A stretch of 51,309 nt of DNA, from NCBI GenBank assembly GCA_902772645.1, contig CACYBM010000051.1, forward strand, positions 1-51,309, written 5' to 3'. Source of the DNA: an uncultured Pseudomonadota bacterium (GTDB lineage Bacteria > Pseudomonadota > Alphaproteobacteria > RUG11792). The notes beneath the pieces were generated by a model. That model searched no databases. It saw nothing but the letters and a program-made list of their open reading frames with translations, and was not told the DNA's origin. Each line of letters begins with the position of its first letter. Position 1 is the stretch's first letter. Shown here in pieces: positions 19,845 through 29,789 of the stretch. The position numbers and the translations under genes are program-made.

Positions 19845-20321
19845 AATATGAATAGTATTTATGAATAATTAAAATTAATGAAGTGTATCGTGTGTGATAT
19901 ATAATGCAATAATAATATATTTGCGTACAAAATAAAATAGTGTAAGTGTTTATTTGCGTGTTGTAAAATTGATAATATTTTTGATAATTTATGCATAAAA
20001 TTTGCTAATTTGTATGAACTGATTATTAATTTTACAATATGATAAGTGTTTTTAGAAAATGTGAATAGAAGCATTAAAACACAATATGCATGTATTGTAA
20101 TATATTAAGTTATTATTACAAATAAGGCTTAATTGTTGCATATTTTTTTTATATTATTAAACGAATATATAATAATGTGTTAACATGTTTTTCATTGAAT
20201 AAATAAGATAGTAGTATAATACAAATGAAATGGGTTGAACAATGCTTTAATACGATTTAAGGATATTTTAAATAAATTAGTATATAATACTAATCATATA
20301 CAATAATACTGTAATCCACAA
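19845..20321. other. intergenic region between lon and hrcA
   Basis: A 477-base A/T-rich spacer. I looked for the CIRCE operator (TTAGCACTC/GAGTGCTAA) expected near hrcA and did not find it. A good -10 box TATAAT lies at 20215-20220, but its best -35 (TTGAAT at 20195) is only 14 bases away, so a promoter is possible but unproven. The open frames here have no features of real genes. Confidence 0.4.
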
Positions 20322-21347
20322 ATGGATATGATAAGCAACAAAAGATATACAGAAATATTTAAGAAGCTTGTAGAAGTATACATAGAAACTGGACAGCCTG
20401 TAGGCTCCAGGACGCTATCTAAAATCCTTGATAATCCGTTATCTCCAGCTACTATAAGAAATGTAATGGCAGATTTGGAGGATTTAGGTATATTATGTTC
20501 AGATCATGTATCATCTGGTAGGAAACCGACAGAAAAAGGATGGAGATTCTTTGTAGATGGATTAATAGAATCATGTAACATAACAGAAATTGAAAAACAA
20601 GCATTGGCTACCTTGAAGGAAAAAGCAATTGGACAAAGTATTGAAAGTATATTAGAGAATGCAAGTGAAATATTATCTAAATTATCTAATTGTGTAAGCT
20701 TAGTTGTTACTCCCACTTTCAATAAGACAGTAAAACATATAGAATTTGTATTATTAAATCCAGGTAGAGCAATAGTAGTAATAGTTAATGATTGTGGATT
20801 AGTAGAAAACAGATTAATACAAATACCCAATGAAATATCAGCTACTGTATTAGAACAAACTACTAGATATATTAATACTAGGTTTTCCGGATTGACATTA
20901 GAAGAAATAAGAAATCAGGTACAGCAGAATGTTGATTATAGGAGGGATGATATAAATAAAATAGCAGAACAACTTATTTCAAATGATTTAGGATTTGTAG
21001 CATTAGAAGAAAGTGACAAAGTTATAATAAAGGGGCAATCAAACTTAATAGACAAGTCTAACGAAATAGATAAACTCAAAGAATTATTAAAAAAATTCGA
21101 TGAACAGCAAACAATTAAAAACATATTAGATCAATCCATATTAGGACAAGGTGTACAAATATTTATAGGTGCTGAAACTAAAATGTTTGAAATGTCTGGA
21201 TGTTCCATTGTAGCATCCTCATATCATGATTCCAAGAAGAATCTAATAGGCGCATTGGGAATAATAGGGCCATCAAGATTAAGATATAGTAGAATTATAC
21301 CACTAGTCGATTATACTGCAAAAATGCTGGGTAGTATTATCGGTTGA
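20322..21347 (+). CDS. hrcA: heat-inducible transcription repressor HrcA
   Basis: HrcA represses chaperone operons by binding CIRCE, with GroEL as co-repressor. The 341 residues show the winged-helix N-terminus (IETGQPVGSRTLSK, then LSPATIRNVMADLEDLGIL), the motif SSGRKPTEKGWRFFVDGL and the C-terminal GAF-like domain ending IGPSRLRYSRIIPLVDYTAKML. grpE or dnaJ, common neighbours, are absent. Its last 37 bases overlap the 3' end of the convergent gene 21311-22807, a tight tail-to-tail arrangement. Confidence 0.95.
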   Translation: MDMISNKRYTEIFKKLVEVYIETGQPVGSRTLSKILDNPLSPATIRNVMADLEDLGILCSDHVSSGRKPTEKGWRFFVDGLIESCNITEIEKQALATLKEKAIGQSIESILENASEILSKLSNCVSLVVTPTFNKTVKHIEFVLLNPGRAIVVIVNDCGLVENRLIQIPNEISATVLEQTTRYINTRFSGLTLEEIRNQVQQNVDYRRDDINKIAEQLISNDLGFVALEESDKVIIKGQSNLIDKSNEIDKLKELLKKFDEQQTIKNILDQSILGQGVQIFIGAETKMFEMSGCSIVASSYHDSKKNLIGALGIIGPSRLRYSRIIPLVDYTAKMLGSIIG

Positions 21348-22807
21348 TTTGATTTACATAATGGATACAAATTATGTAACATTGCAGCAGTACGATGATA
21401 GTTCTCTACTCTTGCATATGTAGTAGCTATTTTGTACAATGCATGAAATGCATCATTTAAGTCTTGCTTTGTTATTTGATTCTTACTTAACTTAAACTTG
21501 AATCTGTCAGTTATTTTTTGTTCATAATCACATAATTCTCCCTCCCAATCTTCATAATTTTCCTCACACCAACACATTATATTATTAGTTGTTGGCATTA
21601 TAACTTTATTGTTGTCAAAATTATGGAAACTATTTCTAGTATTTCTTATGTTTATATTATTTAATAAATTTGATGTTTTTTCTATTGTATTGTGCATTGA
21701 ATTTTTAGCATGTTGTACTTCTATAGTGAGAGATATGTTAGATAGCTTGTCATGTATTGTTTGCAAATCATTTTTAATTGTTTTTAAGATAGGACTTTTT
21801 TCAATTTCCGATATTTTTGCATTTATTGTTTTTAAATTATATTCAATATCTTTTGGCTCATTCAATAATATTGATATTGTATTGTTTATTATATTCAATT
21901 TATCATTGGTTTCCTCTGGATAATTCCACAATAAACAAGCATCGTAAAAACTATTAATATTCTCATATATTATTTTATTGCATAATTTTAATTGATTTAG
22001 TATAATCTTCTCATCATTATTCATTATAAAGATAGTACAAGGATCATGTTTTGATAATAATTCTTGCATTTTAAAATATGTATCATTTAAATTTATAAAA
22101 TAATTCAAATTTTCATATTGGTTTTTTATTACTAATACCTTATCAATATTATTGGAAAATTTACACTTTTCAGGTTCCAATAATTGAACTAATATTATCT
22201 TCTTAGCTTCATTACTTAAGTATTTATCATTTTTTATTTTATTCATTTCAGCAATTAATCTTTGTTGATTTAGTTTTTTTTTGTTATTGAATTTAGTTAT
22301 TTGCAATATTAATGAATTCTCTTGTTCTTTTAATATAGTGATATTATGTTTTATTATGTTATTGTTGTCTTTTAATATATCAGATTTTGGAAAATTGTCA
22401 TGATTGTACAAGTAGTTATAATTATCCCACAATAATTTTAAAATATAATCCATTGTATAATCTGGATATTCTGATTTATTACTTAATTGAATTTTATTAT
22501 TCAAAGATGGGACTTCAGTTGGATTAATTGATTGAATGGTATTATTTAGAATGTTATTTGGAGCTTGTATTTCAATTTTTATATTATGTTCTAATTTTTG
22601 TAAATACTTATTAGTTATATCTTTGTTATTTAATTTATCCTCAAATGACAATTGTTTGCTACTATTTACATAGTCTTCCTGATTAGTAATTTTGTTTTCA
22701 TTAAAATTATCAATGCAAACAGCATTACTTGTATCTTTTGACAGTAATGTAACTAATATTACATATAATAATATATTATGATGTTTTTCTTGTTTTATAC
22801 TCAACAT
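21311..22807 (-). CDS. exported coiled-coil protein of unknown function
   Basis: The 498 residues begin with a signal-peptide-like segment (about 12-30, LLYVILVTLLSKDTSNAVC). The rest is Asn- and Lys-rich and mainly helical with several coiled-coil stretches (around 160-225 and 330-380). A more compact C-terminal region (about 410-498) is rich in Trp and Cys: CWCEENYEDWEGELCDYEQ, then a helical part with YHRTAAMLHNLYPLC. No known family recognised. It runs convergent into hrcA with a 37-base overlap and seems to be its own transcription unit. It could be periplasmic or a secreted host-interaction protein. Confidence 0.75.
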   Translation of the reverse strand: MLSIKQEKHHNILLYVILVTLLSKDTSNAVCIDNFNENKITNQEDYVNSSKQLSFEDKLNNKDITNKYLQKLEHNIKIEIQAPNNILNNTIQSINPTEVPSLNNKIQLSNKSEYPDYTMDYILKLLWDNYNYLYNHDNFPKSDILKDNNNIIKHNITILKEQENSLILQITKFNNKKKLNQQRLIAEMNKIKNDKYLSNEAKKIILVQLLEPEKCKFSNNIDKVLVIKNQYENLNYFINLNDTYFKMQELLSKHDPCTIFIMNNDEKIILNQLKLCNKIIYENINSFYDACLLWNYPEETNDKLNIINNTISILLNEPKDIEYNLKTINAKISEIEKSPILKTIKNDLQTIHDKLSNISLTIEVQHAKNSMHNTIEKTSNLLNNINIRNTRNSFHNFDNNKVIMPTTNNIMCWCEENYEDWEGELCDYEQKITDRFKFKLSKNQITKQDLNDAFHALYKIATTYARVENYHRTAAMLHNLYPLCKSNQPIILPSIFAV

Positions 22808-23482
22808 AAATATAATATAAATAAATTATACTTCTCATTATTAAGACTAACATTAATTTAATTAAATATCAAATATAGTAAACAAAATATTAATTTTATA
22901 GCTGTTTTTATTTAATAAACATAATATATATACTAATTATTTATTAATATATTACAAAGAACTTACATACCAAAGCATTTAAGGCAATGACGATTTGGGT
23001 AGTTGATAAATAACTTGGAGGGCCTCAATAGTGTAGGAATCAAAAGAAATGAAGCATCAAGACAGAACTAGAATAGTATGACTGGATTAATTATTTTTGA
23101 ATGTTTTATAGGTATGGAAAGTAAACATTGATAATATATTTAGATTTACACAAAGCGGAATTTGAAATATCTACTTTTTTTGAGACATACACTAACTGCA
23201 GATTGTATTTATTATTAATATATTTATTTAATATGCCGTAATTATTATTTTTTTTATTAAATAAATAATACAATATTGATATTGATTATTATTGTTATAT
23301 GAAAGTATAATAGTCATATTAATAATAATATTATTGTAGATTGCAATATATAAGCTTATACTACGTAATACACATAACAGCAAAATTATTACATCTTATT
23401 TTGTGCTACACTCAACTTTATTTATATATTAATGGCATATAACATATGCTTTACAGATATTACACCCAGTAATTGTACTGTA
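22808..23482. other. intergenic region with possible gene remnant
   Basis: A 675-base spacer. Bases 22980-23220 have a visibly higher G+C content than their surroundings and contain frame fragments broken by stops (for example LEGLNSVGIKRNEASRQ and DLHKAEFEISTFFETY). This suggests a decayed gene that I cannot identify. The rest is A/T-rich with no feature. Confidence 0.35.
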
Positions 23483-24655
23483 TTACTTATTAAATCTTCT
23501 AGTTATATTATCGAATATTATAGCTAATGATCCATTTCCTAATACATTACATGTAGTTATTATCGGATCAAATAGTATGTATAGAGCAGTTACTATTCCT
23601 AACATTTCCGGAGACATATGAAGATAATCTTGCATTATTGGTAACATTACTAATACTCCACCACCTGGCACTGCAGCCACTGAGAACTTTGCTAGAACAA
23701 ATCCAAAAGCAAATGATAAGTATGTACCAACAGACGGAAATTGGGCTCCAAATGAAGTTAAAACAGACAATGCTACCATTGGAATAAATAGGCAATCTCC
23801 CACCAAATGTATATTGACTGAAGATGGAGCTATTATACTTGCATTACTTTTGTTATTTGATAAATTCTTTTCTGCAGCTGCTATTGATAATGGTAATGCT
23901 GCTGCACTTGACATCGATCCAAACGCTGTAATGCACGCTGGTATTAAGTTTCTTATGTAATAATTAAATTGTGATAAATTAAATTTAGCTAAGGTAAAAA
24001 ATTGAAATAGTATCCAACTAACAGTACTTAATACGAATACTAATAATATTGACAAGTATTTCTGACATATTTCTACTAATATTCCATCATGCTGCAGTTT
24101 TAAAGCAGTTCCTGAAATAAATATTGGCATTAATGGAAATAATATCTTAAAAAATACTTTAGTAAATTTATCAAAGTATTTACATATACTTACAGCTAAA
24201 TCTTTTTTGAATATACCTATTAATAATCCTGATAATAATCCTCCAATTAATGCTACATTATTTGATAGTGTATTGTGTATATTTAATGTAAACAATGGAG
24301 TTAGATCAAATGAAGTACTGGTTGCTATCATGGATTCTCCAAGGATACCAGATTTTATTGCAGTTCCTGAAACTATGTAGGACAGCATAGTATTAATAAA
24401 ATTAGATAAACAAATCAATGGAATTATAATAGCAACATATTTTATAGCTTTAGCTCCTAAAGCACTGATTGAACCAAATATTAAACAAAATATAACAAAT
24501 GGTAATGAAAATATTAACAGATCTTTTATTAGAAGACTACAAGCATAAAACAGAGATTTAAAATACAATGGAAGAAATGGCCCAACAATTAAAGTTATTA
24601 CCAAAGCTCCAAAGAATATTAAAGGTTTAGAATAACTTTTATTGTACCATTTCAT
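23483..24655 (-). CDS. dicarboxylate/amino acid:cation symporter (DAACS, SLC1 fold)
   Basis: This polytopic carrier of 390 residues belongs to the sodium/proton-coupled GltP/DctA family. About eight membrane segments are visible. The re-entrant loop serine motif appears as GSMSSAAALPLSIAAAE, and TM7-HP2 as SVAAVPGGGVLVMLPIMQ and DPIITTCNVLGNGSLAI. The strictly conserved Arg after the DxxxT motif is not evident, so the substrate cannot be named. Such carriers import host glutamate, aspartate or dicarboxylates in intracellular bacteria. It lies 12 bases after rpsI on the same strand, so it is probably read through from the ribosomal operon. Confidence 0.88.
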   Translation of the reverse strand: MKWYNKSYSKPLIFFGALVITLIVGPFLPLYFKSLFYACSLLIKDLLIFSLPFVIFCLIFGSISALGAKAIKYVAIIIPLICLSNFINTMLSYIVSGTAIKSGILGESMIATSTSFDLTPLFTLNIHNTLSNNVALIGGLLSGLLIGIFKKDLAVSICKYFDKFTKVFFKILFPLMPIFISGTALKLQHDGILVEICQKYLSILLVFVLSTVSWILFQFFTLAKFNLSQFNYYIRNLIPACITAFGSMSSAAALPLSIAAAEKNLSNNKSNASIIAPSSVNIHLVGDCLFIPMVALSVLTSFGAQFPSVGTYLSFAFGFVLAKFSVAAVPGGGVLVMLPIMQDYLHMSPEMLGIVTALYILFDPIITTCNVLGNGSLAIIFDNITRRFNK

Positions 24656-24667
24656 AATTATTATCCT

Positions 24668-25150
24668 TTACCTCTTAGAGAATTGGAATCTTCTACGAGA
24701 CTTATAGTGACCGTACATTTTTCTTTCTACAACTCTTGGATCTCTTGTTAATAAGCCATTTTGTTTTAAAACAGCATGTAATTCCGGTTCGTATAGTTCT
24801 AAAGCTTTACTTATACCATGTCTTATTGCTCCAGCTTGTCCTGACAATCCACCACCTACTACTGTACAGAATACATCGTATTGTCCTTCTCTACTAGCAG
24901 CCACAAATGGTTGTCCAATTCTAGCTCTTAAAGCATCTCTAGCAAAGTATTTTTCTTGAGATATTCCATTTACCATTACCTTACCAGAACCTGGTTTTAT
25001 CCATACTCTAGCTATAGCATTTTTTCTCTTTCCTGTAGCATATGATCTACCTTTAAAGTCTAATTTTTGTACTCTTTCTTTTGTTTCTACTGTAGTTTCA
25101 ACAGTATATGTTGTATTATTTAATTCATTTGCAATATTAGTATTTACCAT
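24668..25150 (-). CDS. rpsI: 30S ribosomal protein S9
   Basis: S9 binds 16S rRNA in the head of the small subunit, and its C-terminal tail reaches the P-site tRNA. The end [11 protein letters not shown] is the hallmark, with [21 protein letters not shown] in the core (read VVGGGLSGQ here). The 160 residues include a 30-residue N-terminal extension as in other alphaproteobacteria. The start ATG overlaps the stop of rplM by one base (TAATG), with AGGAGA inside rplM as its ribosome binding site. Confidence 0.97.
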   Translation of the reverse strand: MVNTNIANELNNTTYTVETTVETKERVQKLDFKGRSYATGKRKNAIARVWIKPGSGKVMVNGISQEKYFARDALRARIGQPFVAASREGQYDVFCTVVGGGLSGQAGAIRHGISKALELYEPELHAVLKQNGLLTRDPRVVERKMYGHYKSRRRFQFSKR

Positions 25151-25617
25151 TATTTATTTCTCCTAATCTTATTATTGAGAAGACTTATGTCTAAATTTTC
25201 TGGATTTTGAGCAGCATGAGGATGCTCAGAACCCTTATATACTTTAAGTTTTGATAATATAGCCCTAGATAAAGGACCTTTTGACATCATTCTTCGGACA
25301 GCATTAAAGACCATACGATCTGATCTTGGTTCTTCCATGAGTTGTTTCATATTACGTTTCTTAATACCACCAGGATATCCAGTGTGCCAATAATAATACT
25401 TATCGGTCAGTTTCTTACCAGTAAGTGCAACTTTATTAGCATTAATAACAATAACATGATCTCCACAATCTACATGGGGAGAAAAAGTAGGCTTGTTCTT
25501 GCCTCTTAAAATATTAGCAATAGCTACTGCCATTCTCCCTAATACTAAACCTTCAGCATCAATTAGAAACCATTTCCTATTAACTTCTGCAGGTTTTATA
25601 AAGGATGTTGTTTTCAT
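25150..25617 (-). CDS. rplM: 50S ribosomal protein L13
   Basis: L13 is an early-assembling large-subunit protein. The sequence shows [17 protein letters not shown] at the N-terminus, [25 protein letters not shown] in the middle (two parts of that motif are continuous) and [20 protein letters not shown] near the end. The 155-residue length is normal. It is the first gene of rplM-rpsI-symporter. Confidence 0.97.
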   Translation of the reverse strand: MKTTSFIKPAEVNRKWFLIDAEGLVLGRMAVAIANILRGKNKPTFSPHVDCGDHVIVINANKVALTGKKLTDKYYYWHTGYPGGIKKRNMKQLMEEPRSDRMVFNAVRRMMSKGPLSRAILSKLKVYKGSEHPHAAQNPENLDISLLNNKIRRNK

Positions 25618-25928
25618 TTATTTATCCTTAATGTTTAATTTAAAATAGACTTAATTCCCTCTCATTATAACAAATCAACAATGTTTTGGTCAATAATGCC
25701 AATATATACTAGTCATAGAACTATATGGTGATACTATATACTAAATAATATTCATTTGTAGAGATATGATATTGTTATATATATCTTCTTATTGTTTATT
25801 TATGGTGTTTTTAAATAAACACATATAATATAGTTTACTAATTGGTTTTTTGACTATACACATGAATTATTATAAAGTTCCATTGTGTAAAATACAATTG
25901 CAATGATTTGTTTTTTATAATTTTATAT
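25618..25928. other. intergenic region upstream of rplM
   Basis: About 310 bases between the 3' end of the DivL-like gene and rplM, both on the minus strand. It contains a perfect 9-bp inverted repeat, GTTTATTTA (25794-25802) and TAAATAAAC (25812-25820). It lies about 110 bases beyond the DivL-like stop with no T-tract, so it may be a weak terminator or nothing. The rplM promoter should lie here but is not distinct. Confidence 0.4.
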
Positions 25929-28142
25929 TTATTGATTAAATTGATTCAATTGCACTAATATTTTTATTGTAGAACCTTCGTTTTTTTTTGATTCAAGAGA
26001 TACTTTCCCATTATGGAAATATACCATATGATGTAATGCCACATATTTTAAATCCATTGTTTTTACTTCTCCTATATTGATACTATTACTTAAATATCTA
26101 TTATATATTATTAAATCATTAGCATCTATGCTATCTCCATTATTACTTATGTTTATTATAAAATGCTTTGGATTATCTTCACATACACAAGATTCTACTT
26201 GTATAATACCTGTTTTATCTACCATATATATTGATTGTAATATTGCATAATATATAATTCTATTTAGTATTGTTTTATCTATATAGGCTTTTAATGAATT
26301 ATCCTTGCATGATACTAGTATTTTTACATCCTTTTCTAGATTACGGAATTGTTCAATAGTTGTTTTTATAAATGATGATACATTAACTTCAGTTAAATTT
26401 AGTTTCAATTTGTCAGTTTGGATCATTGTAATATAATTAATCATTTCAGCTATATCTTTTAAATGATTAGTTGTTTTTAATATTCCTGAACAATATTCTT
26501 GTTGTTTTTCATTTAATTCTCCAAAATATTTATTACTAAGAATTTCGGCAAAATTACCAATAGTGTCTAATGGTGTATAATATTCATCTGCTATTGTACT
26601 AGTTAGCTTACTCTTAAGGTCTATTGCCTGATTTACTGTATCAGAAGCTGTCTTCAATTGTGTTTCCATATTCTTATAATTTGATATATCTTTTAACGCA
26701 ATTAAACTCAATCCTTCATGTATTGGAGTGTAATTATACTCTATTATCTTATTATTAACCAAATTAATAAGATCAGAATAACTTGTTCTCTGTGTAGAAT
26801 TATTAATTAATTTAGTTATAAATTGTTCTAAATAATTAGTATGAGTAAATGAGTTCTTTAATAATTCGAAAAACGTCTTTATGTTCATATTACTTATATT
26901 ATCTTTATCTAATTCAAAAATATCCTTGACTATATTGTTGTATACTTTTATCTTATTATCAGACCCAAATATTATAATACCTTCAGATATATTATTTACT
27001 ACCTTACTATACATCTGTTTTACTGAATTAATATTTCTCGCCATATCTATTGAGTTTGAATTATCAGAAAACATGAATAATACATTATTTTTACTGTCAG
27101 AGACTATCCTAACATTCATATTATTTCTGTTATTTATTGATATATGTTGATCGATTGGATTATCTTTAATAATAGAAAATATTTCCAATAATTTATTCTT
27201 TAAAGTCGTATTAGATAAATTACTTACTATTAATTCATTTGATAATACATAATCTACTATTTCGCTATACGATTTAGAATAAATATCTATATTAGATAAT
27301 TTGAATAACTCAGTAGTATAATCATTAATTAGTAATAATTTCATATTACTATCAAATAAAGCAATACCACAATTTATATTATTAATTATTGTTTCAATAT
27401 TGTTTTTATCGTTTTTATAATAATCTAATTCTTGCTTAATATTTTCAATTTCTGTGGTATCATTTACTACACCTATTATTTGATTATTTGAATATACTGA
27501 ATAATACTCATTAATATTTAAATTTCTATTTTCACCTTTTATTTTCAATATAGTATTAGTATTTGTGTTAATACTAGTATTTTTTAATATATCTAATTCA
27601 TTTATTTTATTTCCCAGATTATTTACACAATATTTATTACTATATAAAATTTTAGATTCCTTATTCCTTCTATATACACATAATGGGATTTTATCTAATA
27701 TTTCATTTAACATTCTAATTTCATTTTTATTGTCTAATGATTCTTTTGTATTATTATTTCTATCAGGGGAACCATTGCTATTAGTAATATCAAGTGCTGT
27801 AAATGTATATATTTGATATTTCATGTTATAATGTAATACAAGAGAATATACTTTATTGTATGGAGTCTTAAATATTGTTTGATATTTACCATTTGAAAAC
27901 TGAGTAGTAGAAATTTTACTAACAGCACTATATAAGAAATTCCCAAATATTGGTTTAATTAATCTAACAAAATTTAAAGAATATAATATTAATGAACCTG
28001 ATCTTATTATAGATTGCATTTTGGAAGATATTAATACCGTATCACTCTGGTTTTCCCAGACCGCAAATGCTACAGGGATATCCAAACAAAAATTTATTAA
28101 TTTATTATATACTTCATTTTGCTTTAAATCGGTTGCGTTCAT
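25929..28142 (-). CDS. DivL-like PAS-domain pseudokinase
   Basis: The 737 residues consist of several PAS-like domains (about 140-215, 240-300 and 375-420), then a histidine-kinase dimerisation helix pair and a degenerate ATPase domain. The helix reads ADEYYTPLDTIGNFAEIL, followed by GELNEKQQEYCSGI. The residue at the phospho-accepting His position is D519. The N-box has no Asn (NRIIYYAILQSI), the G1 box is NISNNGDSI and the G2 box Gly-x-Gly is replaced by TMDL. So neither ATP binding nor autophosphorylation looks possible. The helix matches DivL, the alphaproteobacterial pseudokinase (Tyr instead of His) that controls CckA-CtrA. That is an inference. No transmembrane segment is seen. Confidence 0.65.
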   Translation of the reverse strand: MNATDLKQNEVYNKLINFCLDIPVAFAVWENQSDTVLISSKMQSIIRSGSLILYSLNFVRLIKPIFGNFLYSAVSKISTTQFSNGKYQTIFKTPYNKVYSLVLHYNMKYQIYTFTALDITNSNGSPDRNNNTKESLDNKNEIRMLNEILDKIPLCVYRRNKESKILYSNKYCVNNLGNKINELDILKNTSINTNTNTILKIKGENRNLNINEYYSVYSNNQIIGVVNDTTEIENIKQELDYYKNDKNNIETIINNINCGIALFDSNMKLLLINDYTTELFKLSNIDIYSKSYSEIVDYVLSNELIVSNLSNTTLKNKLLEIFSIIKDNPIDQHISINNRNNMNVRIVSDSKNNVLFMFSDNSNSIDMARNINSVKQMYSKVVNNISEGIIIFGSDNKIKVYNNIVKDIFELDKDNISNMNIKTFFELLKNSFTHTNYLEQFITKLINNSTQRTSYSDLINLVNNKIIEYNYTPIHEGLSLIALKDISNYKNMETQLKTASDTVNQAIDLKSKLTSTIADEYYTPLDTIGNFAEILSNKYFGELNEKQQEYCSGILKTTNHLKDIAEMINYITMIQTDKLKLNLTEVNVSSFIKTTIEQFRNLEKDVKILVSCKDNSLKAYIDKTILNRIIYYAILQSIYMVDKTGIIQVESCVCEDNPKHFIINISNNGDSIDANDLIIYNRYLSNSINIGEVKTMDLKYVALHHMVYFHNGKVSLESKKNEGSTIKILVQLNQFNQ

Positions 28143-28343
28143 TCGTTTTGGGAATAATGATTACTATTACTATTTTATCTTATTTAGATGTATCTTGCTA
28201 GTTATAAATATTATTACTAGTATTGAAGTGTTAATATAACAGTGCTGTTCAAAAAAAATATTTACTATTTTTTAATATTTCCTCTTGCAAAATTAAGCAA
28301 TTTATTAAATAATTAATAATAAATGGAGTAGTATATTATCAAT

Positions 28344-28559
28344 ATGTCGTACTATAGTAAAAATAATAATAAATTAAATGGCCTTTTAACTGAAGAAATA
28401 AAAGCAAAAAAAGAACTAGAAAAAATTAATAATAAGAAACAAAATAGTAATGTATGTGATTTTCATGAAATATTTTTGCAAAATAAAATAAACAAATTAC
28501 ATAAGGAAATAAAAAGCATAATGTCTGGCTATCCAGATAATGATAATACTATTGCATAA
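28344..28559 (+). CDS. small hypothetical helical protein
   Basis: The 71 residues are charged and helical (LLTEEIKAKKELEKI, then FLQNKINKLHKEIKSIM). The second helix faintly resembles the DUF465/YdcH pattern of small alphaproteobacterial proteins, but the match is weak. It is divergent from the DivL-like gene. A 32-bp tandem duplication begins two bases after its stop. It may be a real small gene, although no strong ribosome binding site is seen. Confidence 0.45.
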   Translation: MSYYSKNNNKLNGLLTEEIKAKKELEKINNKKQNSNVCDFHEIFLQNKINKLHKEIKSIMSGYPDNDNTIA

Positions 28560-28560
28560 T

Positions 28561-28624
28561 ATGATAATTATTTAAGATATTTTTAATAAAATATGATACT
28601 TATTTAAAATATTTTTAATAAAAC
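28561..28624 (+). repeat. tandem duplication of 32 bp
   Basis: Unit 1 (28561-28592) and unit 2 (28593-28624) share ATGATA, TTATTTAA, ATATTTTTAATAAAA. Only about four bases differ. It lies directly after the small ORF. Confidence 0.75.
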
Positions 28625-28914
28625 AAGATAATACAATTGTAATATGCTATGATTTTTGAACGATTTATTTAATTTACTTTTTAATACATTACAGTTATTC
28701 GTATTGTAATTGATACAAATATTATTAGAATTTATTGGTGAGATTGCATTAACAATATAATTACTGCAACATACAGCAAGGCACATACTTGTCACAGAAA
28801 ATTTTCAGATGTTATTCATAATAACCTGTTTTTGAAAATTAATTAATTACAATATTTCTCCATTAATAAAGCAACAAATTTAAATACAATGCATTTAAGA
28901 ATCAAAAATTATAC
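28625..28914. other. intergenic region upstream of mlaE
   Basis: An A/T-rich spacer with no gene or repeat that I can support. The mlaE promoter candidate is annotated separately at 28915-28943. Confidence 0.3.
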
Positions 28915-28943
28915 TTGATATAAATTATAATTTATAATAGAAT
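28915..28943 (+). promoter_or_regulatory. candidate sigma-70 promoter of mlaEF
   Basis: TTGATA (28915-28920) and TAGAAT (28938-28943) are separated by 17 bases, about 60 bases before the mlaE ATG. In DNA this A/T-rich such pairs arise by chance, so this is only a candidate. Confidence 0.3.
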
Positions 28944-29004
28944 ATATTATATAGTGTATAGTTGTATAATATAGTTTGTAAATAAATTATAGTAAATAAA
29001 TAAT

Positions 29005-29781
29005 ATGGGAATCGTTTTATTTTTAGAAAAAACTGGAAATTTGTTCATCAATTTTCTTAGAGCAACCGGTAGTATTTTTATATTCATATCAAAAAGTATT
29101 TTGACTGGTATTATTCCTCCATATTATTGGAAGCAAATATTATTACAAACAATACAGATAGGATACTTTTCATTACCAGTTGTTGGATTAACTGCCATAT
29201 TTACAGGTATGGCAATGACATTACAGTGTTATTCTGGTTTCTCTAACTTTACTGCAGAAGGAGCCATTCCATCAGTAATTATGATAGCAATGACTAGAGA
29301 ATTAGGACCAGTGTTGGCTTCATTGATGGTTGCAGGACGTTTAGGAGCTTCCATGACAGCTGAAATAGGTACTATGAAAGTAACTGAACAAATTGATGCT
29401 TTATCGGCATTGTCAGTTAATCCATTAAAGTACTTAGTATTTCCTAGATTAATAACTGGAACATTATTAATGCCATTTTTAGTACTTATTGATGATATAT
29501 TAGGAATATTTGGTGGATACTTGGTAGGTGTTTATTACTTAGGATTCAACTCTGCTAATTACATACATAATACATTTGTGTCAATGGAAGCTTGGGATAT
29601 ACTTTCTGGATTAATAAAAGGAGCTACATTTGGATTTGTTATATGCTCTATGGGATGCTACCAAGGATTCAGTTCAAATGGAGGAGCACAAGGGGTGGGT
29701 AGAGCTACGACCAATTCTGTTGTAGCTTCTTCTATTATAATACTATTACTAGATGGTATACTGACTTTTGTTTTATTTTGA
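29005..29781 (+). CDS. mlaE: ABC transporter permease MlaE
   Basis: This inner-membrane permease belongs to the Mla phospholipid transport system that maintains outer-membrane lipid asymmetry. The 258 residues contain five or six membrane segments and the conserved block FTGMAMTLQCYSGF, TRELGPVLASLMVAGRLGA and EIGTMKVTEQIDALSAL (EQIDAL motif). Its stop TGA lies 8 bases before the mlaF ATG. The substrate-binding MlaD and periplasmic MlaC genes are not adjacent. Confidence 0.95.
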   Translation: MGIVLFLEKTGNLFINFLRATGSIFIFISKSILTGIIPPYYWKQILLQTIQIGYFSLPVVGLTAIFTGMAMTLQCYSGFSNFTAEGAIPSVIMIAMTRELGPVLASLMVAGRLGASMTAEIGTMKVTEQIDALSALSVNPLKYLVFPRLITGTLLMPFLVLIDDILGIFGGYLVGVYYLGFNSANYIHNTFVSMEAWDILSGLIKGATFGFVICSMGCYQGFSSNGGAQGVGRATTNSVVASSIIILLLDGILTFVLF

Positions 29782-29789
29782 GGATAATT

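Noticed and set aside
20100-20321. CIRCE operator upstream of hrcA
   Set aside because: No TTAGCACTC-N9-GAGTGCTAA or near variant found. Only a -10-like TATAAT.
22980-23100. Possible LpxA pseudogene (LEGLNSVGIKRNEASRQ resembles the LpxA segment GLNxVGLKRxGFSRE)
   Set aside because: Only about 20 residues match and nothing upstream resembles the hexapeptide repeats. Too short to call. A frameshift-tolerant search against LpxA would decide.
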